This document shows, one piece after another, positions 37,010 to 46,699 of a DNA stretch of 64,000 nucleotides. The stretch's first letter is position 1. Every line of letters begins with the position of its first letter. Position numbers and translations under genes: made by a program. The notes under the pieces were generated by a model. The model was not told the DNA's origin and searched no databases. It saw only the letters and a list, made by a program, of their open reading frames with translations. This stretch comes from Streptomyces alboflavus (GTDB lineage: Bacteria > Actinomycetota > Actinomycetes > Streptomycetales > Streptomycetaceae), in the NCBI RefSeq assembly GCF_000716675.1, contig NZ_JNXT01000019.1, positions 62,001-126,000 of the forward strand, read 5' to 3'.

Positions 37010-37567
37010 GTGATCGAAGAGACCCTCCTCGAGGCCGAGGAGAAGATGGAGAAGGCCGTCGTGGTCGCCAAGGAGGACTTCGCCGCGATCCGTACGGGCC
37101 GTGCCCACCCGGCGATGTTCAACAAGATCGTGGCCGACTACTACGGCGCGCTGACGCCGATCAACCAGCTGGCCTCGTTCTCGGTGCCCGAGCCGCGCAT
37201 GGCCGTGGTGACCCCGTTCGACAAGACCGCGCTGCGCAACATCGAGCAGGCGATCCGCGACTCGGACCTCGGCGTCAACCCGAGCAACGACGGAAACATC
37301 ATCCGGGTGACCTTCCCGGAGCTCACCCAGGACCGTCGCAAGGAGTACATCAAGGTCGCCAAGACCAAGGCCGAGGACTCCAAGATCTCGATCCGGTCGA
37401 TCCGTCGCAAGGCCAAGGAGGCCTTCGACAAGGCGATCAAGGACGGCGACATCGGCGAGGACGAGGGCCGTCGCGCCGAGAAGGAGCTCGACGACACCAC
37501 CTCCAAGTACGTCGCCCAGGTGGACGAGCTGCTCAAGCACAAGGAATCCGAGCTGCTCGAGGTCTGA
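37010..37567 (+). CDS. frr: Ribosome recycling factor
   Basis: A 185-residue RRF from GTG 37010 ([20 protein letters not shown]), CAGGAG five bases upstream. The family signature is seen in [67 protein letters not shown]. It splits post-termination ribosomes with EF-G. The preceding 145 bases contain a twofold GGGGATGGAC direct repeat (36892-36901, 36904-36913) of unknown meaning. Confidence 0.97.
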   Translation: MIEETLLEAEEKMEKAVVVAKEDFAAIRTGRAHPAMFNKIVADYYGALTPINQLASFSVPEPRMAVVTPFDKTALRNIEQAIRDSDLGVNPSNDGNIIRVTFPELTQDRRKEYIKVAKTKAEDSKISIRSIRRKAKEAFDKAIKDGDIGEDEGRRAEKELDDTTSKYVAQVDELLKHKESELLEV

Positions 37568-37614
37568 TCGAGTCCGACTCGACGTCCGATCTAGGTCTGA
37601 GGAATCCGAACTCC

Positions 37615-38751
37615 GTGAACGACACTTCCTGGGGGGCGCCGTCCAGAGCCGGGTACTGGGGGGCGCCCGACCAGGGACCGGTCCAGGGTGCTGCCCCGGC
37701 GGGTCCCGCATACGATGCGCAGGATGCACTGACTCCTTCGGAGACTCAGCCCATGCCCATCGTTCCCGACGTAGCCGCGAGCGGCGGACACCAGGACGAC
37801 GACCGGGGGGCTGCTCAGCCGAGCGGCCCCCTGTTCCGTGACGGGATGCCGCCCGCGCCCTCAGCGCACCCCGCGCAGAAGCCGCAGGAGCCCATGACCG
37901 GCGCAGCACAGCCCGCCCCAGCCCCGCCGAAGAAGAAGAGCGCGGGCCGTGACCTCGGGGCGGCCATAGGTGTCGGCGTGGGTCTCGGCGCGGTCATCGT
38001 GGCCTCGCTGTTCATCGTGAAGGCCGTCTTCGTCGGCGTCATAGCGGTCGCCGTGGTGGTCGGCCTCTGGGAGCTGACGTCACGCCTGGAGGAGCGCAAG
38101 GGCATCAAGGCGCCGCTCGTACCGCTCGCGGTCGGCGGCGCCGCGATGGTTGTCGCCGGGTACGTCCGCGGGGCCGAGGGCGCCTGGGTGGCGATGGCGC
38201 TGACCGCCCTCGCGGTACTCGTCTGGCGTATGACCGAGCCGCCCGAGGGCTATCTGAAGGACGTCACGGCCGGTGTCTTCGCGGCCTTCTACGTCCCGTT
38301 CCTCGCGACGTTCGTCGCGCTGATGCTCACCGCGGACGACGGTCCGCAGCGGGTGCTGACCTTCCTGGTCCTCACGGTGGTCAGCGACACCGGGGCGTAC
38401 GCGATCGGCTGGCGCTTCGGCAGGCACAAGCTCGCTCCCCGCATCAGCCCCGGCAAGACCCGCGAGGGCCTGCTCGGCGCGGTGACCTTCGCGATGGTGG
38501 CGGGCGCGCTGTGCATGCACTTCCTGATCGACGACGGGACCTGGTGGCAGGGCCTGCTCATCGGCCTCGCGGTGGCGGCGAGCGCGACGCTCGGCGACCT
38601 CGGCGAGTCGATGATCAAGCGGGACCTCGGCATCAAGGACATGGGCACACTGCTGCCCGGCCACGGCGGGATCATGGACCGGCTCGACTCCCTGCTGCCG
38701 ACGGCGCCGGTGGTGTGGCTGCTGCTCGTGGCATTCGTCGGCTCCGGCTGA
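37615..38751 (+). CDS. cdsA: Phosphatidate cytidylyltransferase (CDP-diacylglycerol synthase)
   Basis: A 378-residue membrane enzyme from GTG 37615. The first 110 residues are a hydrophilic Pro/Ala/Gln-rich extension, then about eight helices, ending with the CdsA signature: GDLGESMIKRDLGIKDMGTL, then LPGHGGIMDRLDSLLPTAP. It makes CDP-diacylglycerol from phosphatidate and CTP for all phospholipids. The N-terminal extension is typical of actinobacteria and absent in E. coli. Confidence 0.95.
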   Translation: MNDTSWGAPSRAGYWGAPDQGPVQGAAPAGPAYDAQDALTPSETQPMPIVPDVAASGGHQDDDRGAAQPSGPLFRDGMPPAPSAHPAQKPQEPMTGAAQPAPAPPKKKSAGRDLGAAIGVGVGLGAVIVASLFIVKAVFVGVIAVAVVVGLWELTSRLEERKGIKAPLVPLAVGGAAMVVAGYVRGAEGAWVAMALTALAVLVWRMTEPPEGYLKDVTAGVFAAFYVPFLATFVALMLTADDGPQRVLTFLVLTVVSDTGAYAIGWRFGRHKLAPRISPGKTREGLLGAVTFAMVAGALCMHFLIDDGTWWQGLLIGLAVAASATLGDLGESMIKRDLGIKDMGTLLPGHGGIMDRLDSLLPTAPVVWLLLVAFVGSG

Positions 38752-38852
38752 GCGGCGCCGCGCATCCGTTCTGACCTGCTGTTCTGCGCGTAGGGGCTCG
38801 TTATCCACAGGGTGCGGGCCCCTCTTCGTATCTCTGGGACAATGGGTTCACC

Positions 38853-39959
38853 ATGCCTAAGCCCGGAGAACTCACCTTTGTCGCCCCCCGCGGAGCCAAG
38901 AAGCCGCCGCGGCACCTCGCCGACCTCACGCCCGCCGAGCGGAAGGAAGCCGTCGCCGCCATCGGTGAGAAGCCGTTCCGCGCCAAGCAGCTCTCGCAGC
39001 ACTACTTCGCCCGGTACGCCCACGACCCCGAGCAGTGGACGGACATCCCTGCCGGAGCGCGCGGCAAGCTCCAGGAGGCGCTGCTTCCTGAGCTGATGTC
39101 GGTCGTGCGGCACATCAGCTGCGACGAGGACACCACCCGCAAGACGCTGTGGCGGCTCTTCGACGGCACGCTGGTGGAGTCGGTGCTCATGCGCTACCCC
39201 GACCGGGTCACCATGTGCATCAGCTCCCAGGCGGGCTGCGGGATGAACTGCCCGTTCTGCGCCACGGGCCAGGCCGGTCTCGACCGGAACCTGTCGACCG
39301 CCGAGATCGTGCACCAGATCGTCGACGGCATGCGGGCCCTGCGCGACGGCGAGATCCCGGGCGGCCCGGCCCGCCTGTCGAACATCGTCTTCATGGGCAT
39401 GGGCGAGCCGCTGGCGAACTACAACCGCGTGACGGGAGCGATCCGCCGCCTCACCGACCCCGAGCCGGACGGCGTGGGCCTCTCGCAGCGCGGCATCACG
39501 GTGTCCACGGTCGGCCTGGTGCCCGCCATCCACCGGTTCGCGGACGAGGGCTTCAAGTGCCGCCTCGCCATCTCGCTGCACGCCCCCGACGACGAGCTGC
39601 GCGACACCCTGGTCCCGGTCAACACGCGCTGGAAGGTGCGCGAGGTCCTGGACGCCGGCTGGGAGTACGCGGCCAAGTCGGGCCGCCGCCTGTCCATCGA
39701 GTACGCGCTCATCCGGGACATCAACGACCAGGCATGGCGTGGCGACCGGCTCGGGCGGCTGCTCAGAGGCAAGCCGGTGCACGTCAACCTGATCCCGCTG
39801 AACCCCACGCCAGGATCGAAGTGGACGGCGTCGCGGCCCGAGGACGAGAAGGCCTTCGTCGAGGCCATCGCGGCCCATGGGGTGCCGGTCACCGTCCGTG
39901 ACACCCGCGGCCAGGAGATCGACGGGGCGTGCGGGCAGCTCGCGGCGGCCGAGAGGTAG
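38853..39959 (+). CDS. rlmN: Dual-specificity 23S rRNA/tRNA adenine C2-methyltransferase RlmN
   Basis: A 368-residue radical-SAM enzyme. CGMNCPFC (Cys129, 133, 136) binds the [4Fe-4S] cluster after the RlmN lead-in [32 protein letters not shown] and the C-terminal [17 protein letters not shown] carry the other family motifs, with the methyl-carrying Cys in GACGQ. It methylates A2503 of 23S rRNA and A37 of some tRNAs. Start ATG 38853 sits just after GACAAT near 38839, a possible -10; translation may start close to the 5' end. Confidence 0.95.
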   Translation: MPKPGELTFVAPRGAKKPPRHLADLTPAERKEAVAAIGEKPFRAKQLSQHYFARYAHDPEQWTDIPAGARGKLQEALLPELMSVVRHISCDEDTTRKTLWRLFDGTLVESVLMRYPDRVTMCISSQAGCGMNCPFCATGQAGLDRNLSTAEIVHQIVDGMRALRDGEIPGGPARLSNIVFMGMGEPLANYNRVTGAIRRLTDPEPDGVGLSQRGITVSTVGLVPAIHRFADEGFKCRLAISLHAPDDELRDTLVPVNTRWKVREVLDAGWEYAAKSGRRLSIEYALIRDINDQAWRGDRLGRLLRGKPVHVNLIPLNPTPGSKWTASRPEDEKAFVEAIAAHGVPVTVRDTRGQEIDGACGQLAAAER

Positions 39960-39987
39960 TCTGGCGGCGTCAGTACATCTTCATATT

Positions 39988-40082
39988 CCGACAGGGGAGC
40001 GCCACAGCGCTGAGAGTGCGGTAATCGGCCGCAGACCCTCTGAACCTCGCCCAGGTCATTCTGGGTAGGAAGTTCGGTCGCT
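39988..40082 (+). promoter_or_regulatory. TPP (thiamine pyrophosphate) riboswitch
   Basis: The THI-box core is unmistakable: GGGGAGC (39994-40000), GCTGAGAGTGCGGT (40009-40022), GCAGACCCTCTGAACCT (40031-40047) and GGTCATTCTGGGTAGGAAG (40054-40072), spaced as in TPP aptamers, with CCGA/TCGG flanking pairing for P1. It begins about 30 bases after the rlmN stop, ahead of thiBPQ, so thiamine import is expected to fall when TPP is plentiful. Confidence 0.95.
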
Positions 40083-40096
40083 ACTCAAGCTGTTGC

Positions 40097-40136
40097 GCCC
40101 TGCCCGGGACGCCGATCCGTCGGTCCCGGGCGGGGC
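40097..40136 (+). terminator. Hairpin between TPP aptamer and thiB (candidate expression platform)
   Basis: GCCCTGCCCGGGAC (40097-40110) pairs with GTCCCGGGCGGGGC (40123-40136) with one G-T wobble and a 12-base loop, 15 bases after the aptamer. It is followed by CGCGTCTCTTCCTGG, mildly T-rich. As no part of it overlaps the ribosome site AGGAGGAA (40160-40167), transcription termination fits better than translational masking. Confidence 0.6.
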
Positions 40137-40174
40137 CGCGTCTCTTCCTGGTCAACTCCAGGAGGAATGTTTTC

Positions 40175-41257
40175 GTGAGCACCATCAAGAAGGCCTCGGT
40201 CACGGCCGCCGCCGTGGGCCTCGGGCTCGTCGCGGTCACCGCGTGCAGCTCGGACAGCGGCTCCAAGGCCTCGGACTCCAAGTCCGTGACCCTCGTGACA
40301 CACGACTCCTTCAACGTCTCCAAGAGCGTCCTGAAGGACTTCGAGAAGACCTCCGGCTACAAGGTCCGCGTCCTGGAGGACGGCGACGCCGGGCAGGCCG
40401 TGAACAAGGCGATCCTGTCCAAGGGCAACCCGCAGGGCGACGTCTTCTTCGGCGTCGACAACACCCTGCTCTCGCGGGCCCTCGACAACGACGTCTTCGC
40501 GTCGTACGAGGCCAAGGGCGCGGACCTGATCCTGCCGCAGTACCGGCTCGCCGGGGGCGAGAAGCGCGTCACGCCCATCGACTCCGGCGACATCTGCGTG
40601 AACTACGACAAGAAGTACTTCGCCGACAAGAAGCTGGCGCCGCCGAAGACGCTCGACGACCTGATCAAGCCGCAGTACAAGAACCTCCTCGTCACCGAGA
40701 ACGCCTCGACGTCCTCGCCCGGCCTCGGCTTCGTGCTCGGCACCGCGGCGAAGTACGGCGACGACGGCTGGGAGTCGTACTGGAAGAAGCTGAAGGCCAA
40801 CGGCGTCAAGGTCGTCGACGGCTGGGAGCAGGCCTACAACGAGGAGTTCTCCGGCTCGGCCGGCGGCAAGAAGGTCAAGGGCGACCGGCCGCTCGTCGTG
40901 TCGTACGCCTCGTCGCCGCCCGTCGAGGTCCTCTACGCCAAGCCGCAGCCCAAGGAGGCCCCGACGGGCGTCGCCACCGGCACCTGCTTCCGCCAGGTCG
41001 AGTACGCGGGCCTGCTCGAGGGCGCGAAGAACGAGAAGGGCGGCAAGGCGCTCCTCGACTTCATGATCAGCAAGAAGTTCCAGGACGACATGCCGCTCCA
41101 GATGTTCGTGAACCCGGTGCGGGAGGCCGCGCAGACGCCCGAGCTGTTCCGCAAGTTCGGCGTGACGGTCGACAAGCCGCAGACCATGGCCCCCAAGAAG
41201 ATCGCCGACAACCGTGAGCAGTGGGTCAAGTCGTGGACCTCGCTCGTTCTGAAGTAG
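40175..41257 (+). CDS. thiB: Thiamine ABC transporter substrate-binding lipoprotein
   Basis: A 360-residue protein from GTG 40175 (AGGAGGAA seven bases upstream). The signal peptide ends in a lipobox, LVAVTAC (Cys about residue 26), so it is a membrane-anchored lipoprotein. The mature part is an iron(III)/thiamine-type binding protein (SVTLVTHDSFNVSKSVLKDF, FFGVDNTLLSRALDNDVF, YASSPPVEVLYAKP). Position behind a TPP riboswitch and ahead of a fused two-domain permease and ATPase identifies thiamine or a TPP-related ligand as the cargo. Confidence 0.9.
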   Translation: MSTIKKASVTAAAVGLGLVAVTACSSDSGSKASDSKSVTLVTHDSFNVSKSVLKDFEKTSGYKVRVLEDGDAGQAVNKAILSKGNPQGDVFFGVDNTLLSRALDNDVFASYEAKGADLILPQYRLAGGEKRVTPIDSGDICVNYDKKYFADKKLAPPKTLDDLIKPQYKNLLVTENASTSSPGLGFVLGTAAKYGDDGWESYWKKLKANGVKVVDGWEQAYNEEFSGSAGGKKVKGDRPLVVSYASSPPVEVLYAKPQPKEAPTGVATGTCFRQVEYAGLLEGAKNEKGGKALLDFMISKKFQDDMPLQMFVNPVREAAQTPELFRKFGVTVDKPQTMAPKKIADNREQWVKSWTSLVLK

Positions 41258-42942
41258 CCGAGTCCCGTTCCGGGAAGGCCCGCAAGGGTCTTTCCGGCGG
41301 GTGGCGCGGAAGCGCGGCGCGGCTCGGTCTCATGGCCCTGCCCGTCGCGTTCTTCGGCGTCTTCTTCGCCTACCCCGTCGCCGCGATCGTCGCGCGTGGC
41401 CTGAAGCCGGACGGGAGCTGGCGGTTCGGGCGGATCACCGAGGTCCTCGGGCAGTCCGACATCCAGCAGGTGCTGTGGTTCACCACCTGGCAGGCGCTCG
41501 CGTCGACCGCGCTCACGCTCCTCGTCGCGCTCCCCGGCGCGTATGTCTTCGCGCGCTTCGAATTCAGGGGCAAGCAGGTGCTGCGGGCGGTCGTCACGGT
41601 GCCCTTCGTGCTGCCGACCGTCGTCGTGGGCACGGCCTTCCTCGCCCTCATCGGACGCGGCGGCCTCTTCGACGAGCTGTGGGGGATGCGCCTGGACACC
41701 ACGGTGTGGGCGATCCTGCTCGCGCACGTCTTCTTCAACTACGCCGTCGTCGTGCGCACCGTCGGCGGGCTCTGGGCGCAGCTCGACCCGCGTCAGGAGG
41801 AGGCCGCGCGGATGCTCGGCGCGTCCCGCGCGCGGGCCTGGCGGACGGTGACGCTGCCCGCGCTCGCGCCCGCCGTCGCGGCGGCCGCGCTGATGGTCTT
41901 CCTGTTCACGTTCACGTCGTTCGGTGTCGTCCAGATCCTCGGCGGACCGGCGTACTCGACCCTCGAAGTCGAGATCTACCGGCAGACGGCGCAGCTCCTG
42001 GACCTGCCGACCGCCGCCGTCCTCACGCTCGTGCAGTTCGCGGCCGTCGGCGCGGTCCTCGCCGTGCACGCCTGGACCGTGCGCAGGCGCGAGAGCGCGC
42101 TGAAGCTGGTGGACGCGTCCGCGACGGTCCGGCGGCCGCGCGGCGCCGGACAGTGGAGCCTGCTCGGCTTCGTGCTCCTGACCGTCGCCCTGCTGATCCT
42201 GCTGCCGCTCGGTGTCCTGGTGCAGCGGTCGTTCGACGGACCCGACGGATTCGGGTTCCTGTACTACGAGACGCTGCGGTCGGCCGACGGCGGGGCGTTC
42301 CTCGTCCCGGCCATCGACGCCATCGGGAACTCCCTCCGGTACGCGGTCGTGGCCACGGCCATCGCGGTCGTCATCGGCGGACTCGCGGCGGCCGCGCTCA
42401 CCCGGCGTGCGGGGCGGCTCGTGCGCGGGTTCGACGCGCTCCTGATGCTGCCGCTCGGCGTGTCCGCGGTGACCGTCGGCTTCGGCTTCCTGATCACGCT
42501 GGACGAGCCGCCCCTCGACCTGCGGGCGTCCTGGTTCCTGGTGCCGCTCGCGCAGGCGCTGGTGGGCGTGCCGTTCGTCGTCCGCACCATGCTGCCCGTC
42601 CTGCGCGCGGTGGACGGGCGGCTGCGCGAGGCCGCGGCCGTGCTCGGGGCGTCGCCGCTGCGGGCCTGGCGAGAGGTCGACTTCCCGCTGGTCAGGCGGG
42701 CGCTGCTGATCGCGGCGGGCTTCGCCTTCGCGGTGTCGCTCGGCGAGTTCGGCGCCACGGTGTTCATCGCCCGTCCTGACAACCCGACGCTGCCGGTCGC
42801 CGTGGCACGGCTGCTCGGGCGCGCCGGTGACCTCAACTACGGGCAGGCGATGGCCCTGTCGACGATTCTGATGCTGGTGTGTGCGGTGTCGCTGCTGCTC
42901 CTGGAGCGGCTGCGTACGGAACGTACGACGGGAGAGTTCTGA
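41233..42942 (+). CDS. thiP: Thiamine ABC transporter permease (two fused domains)
   Basis: A 569-residue membrane protein with about 12 helices in two homologous halves, each with an EAA-type loop (EEAARMLGASRARAWRTVTLP and LREAAAVLGASPLRAWREVDFP) that docks on the ATPase. The GTG at 41233 overlaps thiB by 25 bases; GTG 41221 is an alternative, and neither has a clear ribosome site, so coupling is likely. It forms the thiamine channel with two ThiQ subunits. Confidence 0.9.
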   Translation: MDLARSEVAESRSGKARKGLSGGWRGSAARLGLMALPVAFFGVFFAYPVAAIVARGLKPDGSWRFGRITEVLGQSDIQQVLWFTTWQALASTALTLLVALPGAYVFARFEFRGKQVLRAVVTVPFVLPTVVVGTAFLALIGRGGLFDELWGMRLDTTVWAILLAHVFFNYAVVVRTVGGLWAQLDPRQEEAARMLGASRARAWRTVTLPALAPAVAAAALMVFLFTFTSFGVVQILGGPAYSTLEVEIYRQTAQLLDLPTAAVLTLVQFAAVGAVLAVHAWTVRRRESALKLVDASATVRRPRGAGQWSLLGFVLLTVALLILLPLGVLVQRSFDGPDGFGFLYYETLRSADGGAFLVPAIDAIGNSLRYAVVATAIAVVIGGLAAAALTRRAGRLVRGFDALLMLPLGVSAVTVGFGFLITLDEPPLDLRASWFLVPLAQALVGVPFVVRTMLPVLRAVDGRLREAAAVLGASPLRAWREVDFPLVRRALLIAAGFAFAVSLGEFGATVFIARPDNPTLPVAVARLLGRAGDLNYGQAMALSTILMLVCAVSLLLLERLRTERTTGEF

Positions 42943-44009
42943 TGACGGCCACGCGGGCGAAGTCCGGGGCGGCCGGGGCCGCCGCCGAGGCGCTGCTGCG
43001 CCTGGAGGACGTGACGGTGCGGTTCGGGGCTGGCGCGGCCCTGGACGGCGTCGGCCTCGACGTCGCCGAGCACGAGATCGTGTGCGTGCTCGGGCCGAGC
43101 GGCAGCGGCAAGTCGACGCTGCTGCGGGTCGTGGCCGGGCTCCAGGGCATGGACAGCGGGCGGGTCGTACTCGGCGGGCGCGACCAGAGCGGGGTGCCCG
43201 CGCACAAGCGGGGCGTCGGCCTGATGTTCCAGGACCACCAGCTCTTCCCGCAGCGGGACGTGGCGGGGAACGTCGCCTTCGGCCTGCGCATGCACGGCGT
43301 CCCACGCGCCGAACAAGCCCAGCGGGTCGCCGAGCTGCTCGACCTGGTGGGGCTGCCCGGCGCGCAGAAGCGGGCCGTGTCCGCGCTGTCCGGCGGCGAG
43401 CAACAGCGCGTCGCGCTCGCCCGCGCGCTCGCGCCGCGCCCCCGCCTCCTGATGCTCGACGAACCGCTCGGCCAGCTCGACCGCTCCCTGCGCGAACGCC
43501 TCGTCGTAGAGCTCCGCGAACTCTTCGACGAGCTGGGCACCACCGTGCTCGCCGTCACGCACGACCAGGGCGAGGCGTTCGCGCTCGCCGACCGGGTCGT
43601 GGTGATGCGGGACGGGCGGATCGCCCAGTCCGGCACGCCCCTTGAGGTGTGGCGGAACCCCGCCGACGAGTTCGTGGCCCGCTTCCTCGGCTTCGACAAC
43701 GTGGTCGACGCGACCGTCACCGGCGAGGCGGCGGACACGGTGTGGGGGAAGGTCCCGGTGCCCGAAGGAACCCGGGAGGGCACGTGCCGGCTGCTCGTAC
43801 GGCCCGCCGGGGTGCGGCTCGTGGGGGCGCGGGACGGGCTCGCGTGCGTGGTCGCCGCGCGTACGTTCCGCGGCACACACGTCGCCCTCCAGTTGGAGCC
43901 CCTGGGCGGGCCGAGGCTCGAAGCGGCGTGCGCGCTGCGGCACGCGCCCGCTGTGGGGGAGACGGTGGGGGTCGCCTTCGACTCCGGTGACGTGGTGGTC
44001 CTCGGCTGA
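42942..44009 (+). CDS. thiQ: Thiamine ABC transporter ATPase
   Basis: A 355-residue ATPase: GPSGSGKST (Lys57), Q-loop FQDHQLFPQ, signature LSGGEQQRVALARALA, Walker B LLMLDEPLGQLD, His switch VTHDQGEA. About 110 C-terminal residues form a TOBE-like domain (LLVRPAGVRLVG, FRGTHVALQLE), so it is longer than E. coli ThiQ (232) and closer to PotA/FbpC-type ATPases. Its ATG overlaps the thiP stop. Confidence 0.9.
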   Translation: MTATRAKSGAAGAAAEALLRLEDVTVRFGAGAALDGVGLDVAEHEIVCVLGPSGSGKSTLLRVVAGLQGMDSGRVVLGGRDQSGVPAHKRGVGLMFQDHQLFPQRDVAGNVAFGLRMHGVPRAEQAQRVAELLDLVGLPGAQKRAVSALSGGEQQRVALARALAPRPRLLMLDEPLGQLDRSLRERLVVELRELFDELGTTVLAVTHDQGEAFALADRVVVMRDGRIAQSGTPLEVWRNPADEFVARFLGFDNVVDATVTGEAADTVWGKVPVPEGTREGTCRLLVRPAGVRLVGARDGLACVVAARTFRGTHVALQLEPLGGPRLEAACALRHAPAVGETVGVAFDSGDVVVLG

Positions 44010-44121
44010 CGGGCGGCCGGGGCGGGCCCGGCGGGGGTGCGCCGAGGGTGCGCCCGGGGGCGGGCCCGCGATGCCGGAAATGAGGCTGCCATCAGCGCGG
44101 ACGCCGATCTATGGTTCGGCC

Positions 44122-44913
44122 ATGACGAGACTTGGTTACGACCGCTACCGCGCAGAAGTCGGCCGCCAACTGGCCCTGCTCAGGGAGACGCTGGCCGGTG
44201 CCGACCTGTCGGCCACCGTGCCGACCTGCCCCGAGTGGACCCTCGGGCAGCTGGCCCGGCACACCGGCGGCGCCGTGCGGTGGGTCGAGGCCCATGTGCG
44301 GACCCGGGCCGAGAAGAACGTCCCCGAGTCGGACGTCCCGGACTTCAGGGGCCCCGAGGGCGACGACCCCGCCGCCCTCGACGCGTGGCTCGCCGAGACG
44401 GCGGAGCTGATCGACACGGCCTTCGCGGGTGCCACGGCGGAGACCTCCGTCTGGACGTGGGCGGCGGAGCACACCGCCGGGTTCTGGGCGCGCCGGATGA
44501 CCCACGAGGTGGCCGTGCACCGGGCCGACGCGGCGATCGCCGCGGGCGTCGAGTACGTCGTCGCGCCCGAGGTCGCCGCCGACGCGATCGACGAGTGGCT
44601 GGAGATCGTGCAGTACGTCCAGCGGACCGATCTGTCCGACAACGCGGCGGAGTTGCGCGGGGGTGGGCGGACCATTCATCTCCACGCGGTGGACACGGAG
44701 GCTTCGCTGGAGGCGGAGTGGGTGGTGGAGTTGGCCGAGGAGGGGGTCGTGTGGCGGCGGGCCCATGAGAAGGCCGACGTCGCCGTTCGGGGGCCGCTCA
44801 CGGAGGTTCTGCTCGCCTTCTACCGGCGGCGGGGGTTGGACTCCGGGCGCGTCGAGGTGCTGGGGGACCGGGAGTTGCTGGAGTTCTGGCTGGAGCGGGC
44901 CTCGTTCGGGTGA
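44122..44913 (+). CDS. Maleylpyruvate isomerase family mycothiol-dependent enzyme
   Basis: A 263-residue two-part protein. The N-terminal DinB-like fold has TCPEWTLGQLARHTGGAVRWVEAHV and MTHEVAVHRADAA, with metal-ligand histidines, and the C-terminal part is the SCP2-like domain usual in TIGR03083 members. Such enzymes use mycothiol; substrates are mostly unknown. It is on the same strand as thiQ 112 bases on, and convergent with a LOG-family gene. Confidence 0.8.
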   Translation: MTRLGYDRYRAEVGRQLALLRETLAGADLSATVPTCPEWTLGQLARHTGGAVRWVEAHVRTRAEKNVPESDVPDFRGPEGDDPAALDAWLAETAELIDTAFAGATAETSVWTWAAEHTAGFWARRMTHEVAVHRADAAIAAGVEYVVAPEVAADAIDEWLEIVQYVQRTDLSDNAAELRGGGRTIHLHAVDTEASLEAEWVVELAEEGVVWRRAHEKADVAVRGPLTEVLLAFYRRRGLDSGRVEVLGDRELLEFWLERASFG

Positions 44914-44961
44914 ACGCTGGGACCGAGGCCGCGGGTGGGGCCACCAGCGGGACCGGCTGAG

Positions 44962-46092
44962 CTACGCAGGACCCCCGAGGTCGGCCAGCGCTGTCGCCGC
45001 CGCTGCCACATCCCCCACCAACGCGATCCGCGACTCCATCTCACGGCCCGCCGCCAGGGACTTGAGGAGGGGCCAGGCCGGGAGGTGGTGGGTCCAGTGG
45101 TGGGTGTCGACCAGGACCATGGGGGTGGGGCCGCCGCGGGACTCGTAGTAGTTGGGCGTCGCGTTGTCGAAGATCTCCTGGACGGTGCCCGCGGCGCCCG
45201 GCAGGAAGACGACGCCCGCGTTGGACCGGGCGAGCAGACCGTCCTCGCGGGTGGCGTTGGCGAAGTACTTGGCCAGGTGCGAGGCGAAGGCGTTCGGGGG
45301 CTCGTGGCCGTAGAACCACGTGGGGATGCCGACGGAGGCGCCGCCGGACGGCCACAGCTCGCGCACCTGGAAGGCGGCCCGCGCCCAGTGCGTGACCGAC
45401 GGGGTGAACGACGGCTCCTTGGCGAGGATCGCGAGCGCCTCGTCGAGCATCGCGTCGTCGTGCGGCGCCGCGTACGCCCCGAGGTTGGCCGCCTCCATGG
45501 CCCCGGGTCCGCCCCCGGTGGCCACCGTGAACCCGTCGCGCGTGAGCTGCCGCCCGAGCCGCGCGGCCCCCGCGTATTCGTCCGTGCCCCGGGCCATCGC
45601 GTGCCCGCCCATGACGCCCACCACCCGCTGCCCGTGCAGGAGTTCGTCGAGGGCGTCGGAGAGGGAGTCGTCGTGCACGGCGCGCAGCATCGAGGCGAAG
45701 ACGTCCCCGTCGGCCTTGGTCCGCTGGAACCAGGCGTACGCGCGGGCGTCCGGCGTCGCCTCGTACCCCCCGTCGGCGAGCCCCGCGAACAGCTCGTCCG
45801 GTGTGTACAGGAGCCCTCGGTAGGGGTCGAAGGGCAGTCCGGGGGCGGGCGGGAAGACCAGTGCCCCAGAGGCCCGGACGCGCGCGGCGGCGTCCTCCTC
45901 CATGGGGCAGCCGAGGAAGACGGCACCCGTGGTGTCCGCGGTGAGCAACGCGGCCGTACGGCCCGTCAGGTCGACGGCCTGGACGCGGTGTCCGGCGAGC
46001 GAACCGCCCGCCGCGACGACCTCGTCGAACTTGGTGAGTGTCTCGATCTCACGGTCGCCGGGGTGCGGGGCGGATGCTTCGGAGGGCAGCAT
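44962..46092 (-). CDS. LOG-family (TIGR00730-like) nucleotide-binding protein
   Basis: A 376-residue protein. GVMGGHAMARG, ATGGGPGAMEAANLGAY and VFLPGAAGTVQEIFD match the nucleotide-binding GGGxGxM and PGGxGTxxE motifs of LOG phosphoribohydrolases, though the second reads PGAAGTVQE with Ala for Gly. True LOG proteins release cytokinin-type bases from nucleotides and are about 190 residues; the N-terminal 150 residues here are an extra domain. The active-site change makes function uncertain. Confidence 0.7.
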   Translation of the reverse strand: MLPSEASAPHPGDREIETLTKFDEVVAAGGSLAGHRVQAVDLTGRTAALLTADTTGAVFLGCPMEEDAAARVRASGALVFPPAPGLPFDPYRGLLYTPDELFAGLADGGYEATPDARAYAWFQRTKADGDVFASMLRAVHDDSLSDALDELLHGQRVVGVMGGHAMARGTDEYAGAARLGRQLTRDGFTVATGGGPGAMEAANLGAYAAPHDDAMLDEALAILAKEPSFTPSVTHWARAAFQVRELWPSGGASVGIPTWFYGHEPPNAFASHLAKYFANATREDGLLARSNAGVVFLPGAAGTVQEIFDNATPNYYESRGGPTPMVLVDTHHWTHHLPAWPLLKSLAAGREMESRIALVGDVAAAATALADLGGPA

Positions 46093-46129
46093 CCGCCCAT
46101 GCTAAGCACCCCTGGGAGGCGGCTTCGGG

Positions 46130-46534
46130 TCAGCCCTCGGCCTGCGTCGGGTCCATCCACATGACCTCCCAGGTGTGACCGTCCAGGTCGTCGAACGCCC
46201 GGCCGTACATGAAGCCGTAGTCCTGGGTCTTGCCCTCCGTGGCGCCCGCGGCGACCGCCTTGTCGACGAGCGTGTCCACGGCCTCGCGGCTCTCGGCGCT
46301 CAGGCCCACGAGGACCTCGCTGGTCTTCGTGGCGTCGGCGATCTCCTTCGTCGTGAACTGCGCGTAGTGCGACTTGCTGAGCATCATCGCGACGATCGTC
46401 TCGCTGATCTTCACGCAGGCGGTGTCGTCCGTCGAGAACTCGGGGTTGAGCTCGTAACCGAGGCTGGTGAAGAACTTCTTGGAGGCCTCGACGTCGTTCA
46501 CGGCCAGGTTCACGAAGATCATCTGCTGGTACAT
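46130..46534 (-). CDS. VOC-superfamily (glyoxalase/bleomycin-resistance-like) protein
   Basis: A 134-residue protein in two beta-alpha-beta-beta-beta units: MIFVNLAVNDVEASKKFFTSLGYELNPEFS and GRAFDDLDGHTWEVMWMDP with the terminal metal-ligand Glu. It resembles the VOC members often annotated as lactoylglutathione-lyase-like. Substrate unknown. It ends 37 bases before the LOG gene start and may share its transcript. Confidence 0.85.
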   Translation of the reverse strand: MYQQMIFVNLAVNDVEASKKFFTSLGYELNPEFSTDDTACVKISETIVAMMLSKSHYAQFTTKEIADATKTSEVLVGLSAESREAVDTLVDKAVAAGATEGKTQDYGFMYGRAFDDLDGHTWEVMWMDPTQAEG

Positions 46535-46699
46535 GTGCGTCTCCCGTGGGGTGTGTGCCTCTTGTAAGCGCCTGTGTGCGTCTTACGGAGGATTAGACGG
46601 CCCCGGGGAGCGGAACTCATCGCCCTTCGCAAAAATTCTTGTACGAGTTTTCGAGAGCGCCCGATCCGTGGTCGCCCCGGAGCGTCCGAGCGGCACCGC

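Noticed and set aside
39957..39962. TAGTCT as a -10 for thiBPQ overlapping the rlmN stop
   Set aside because: No -35 match at 16-19 bases upstream; left unassigned.
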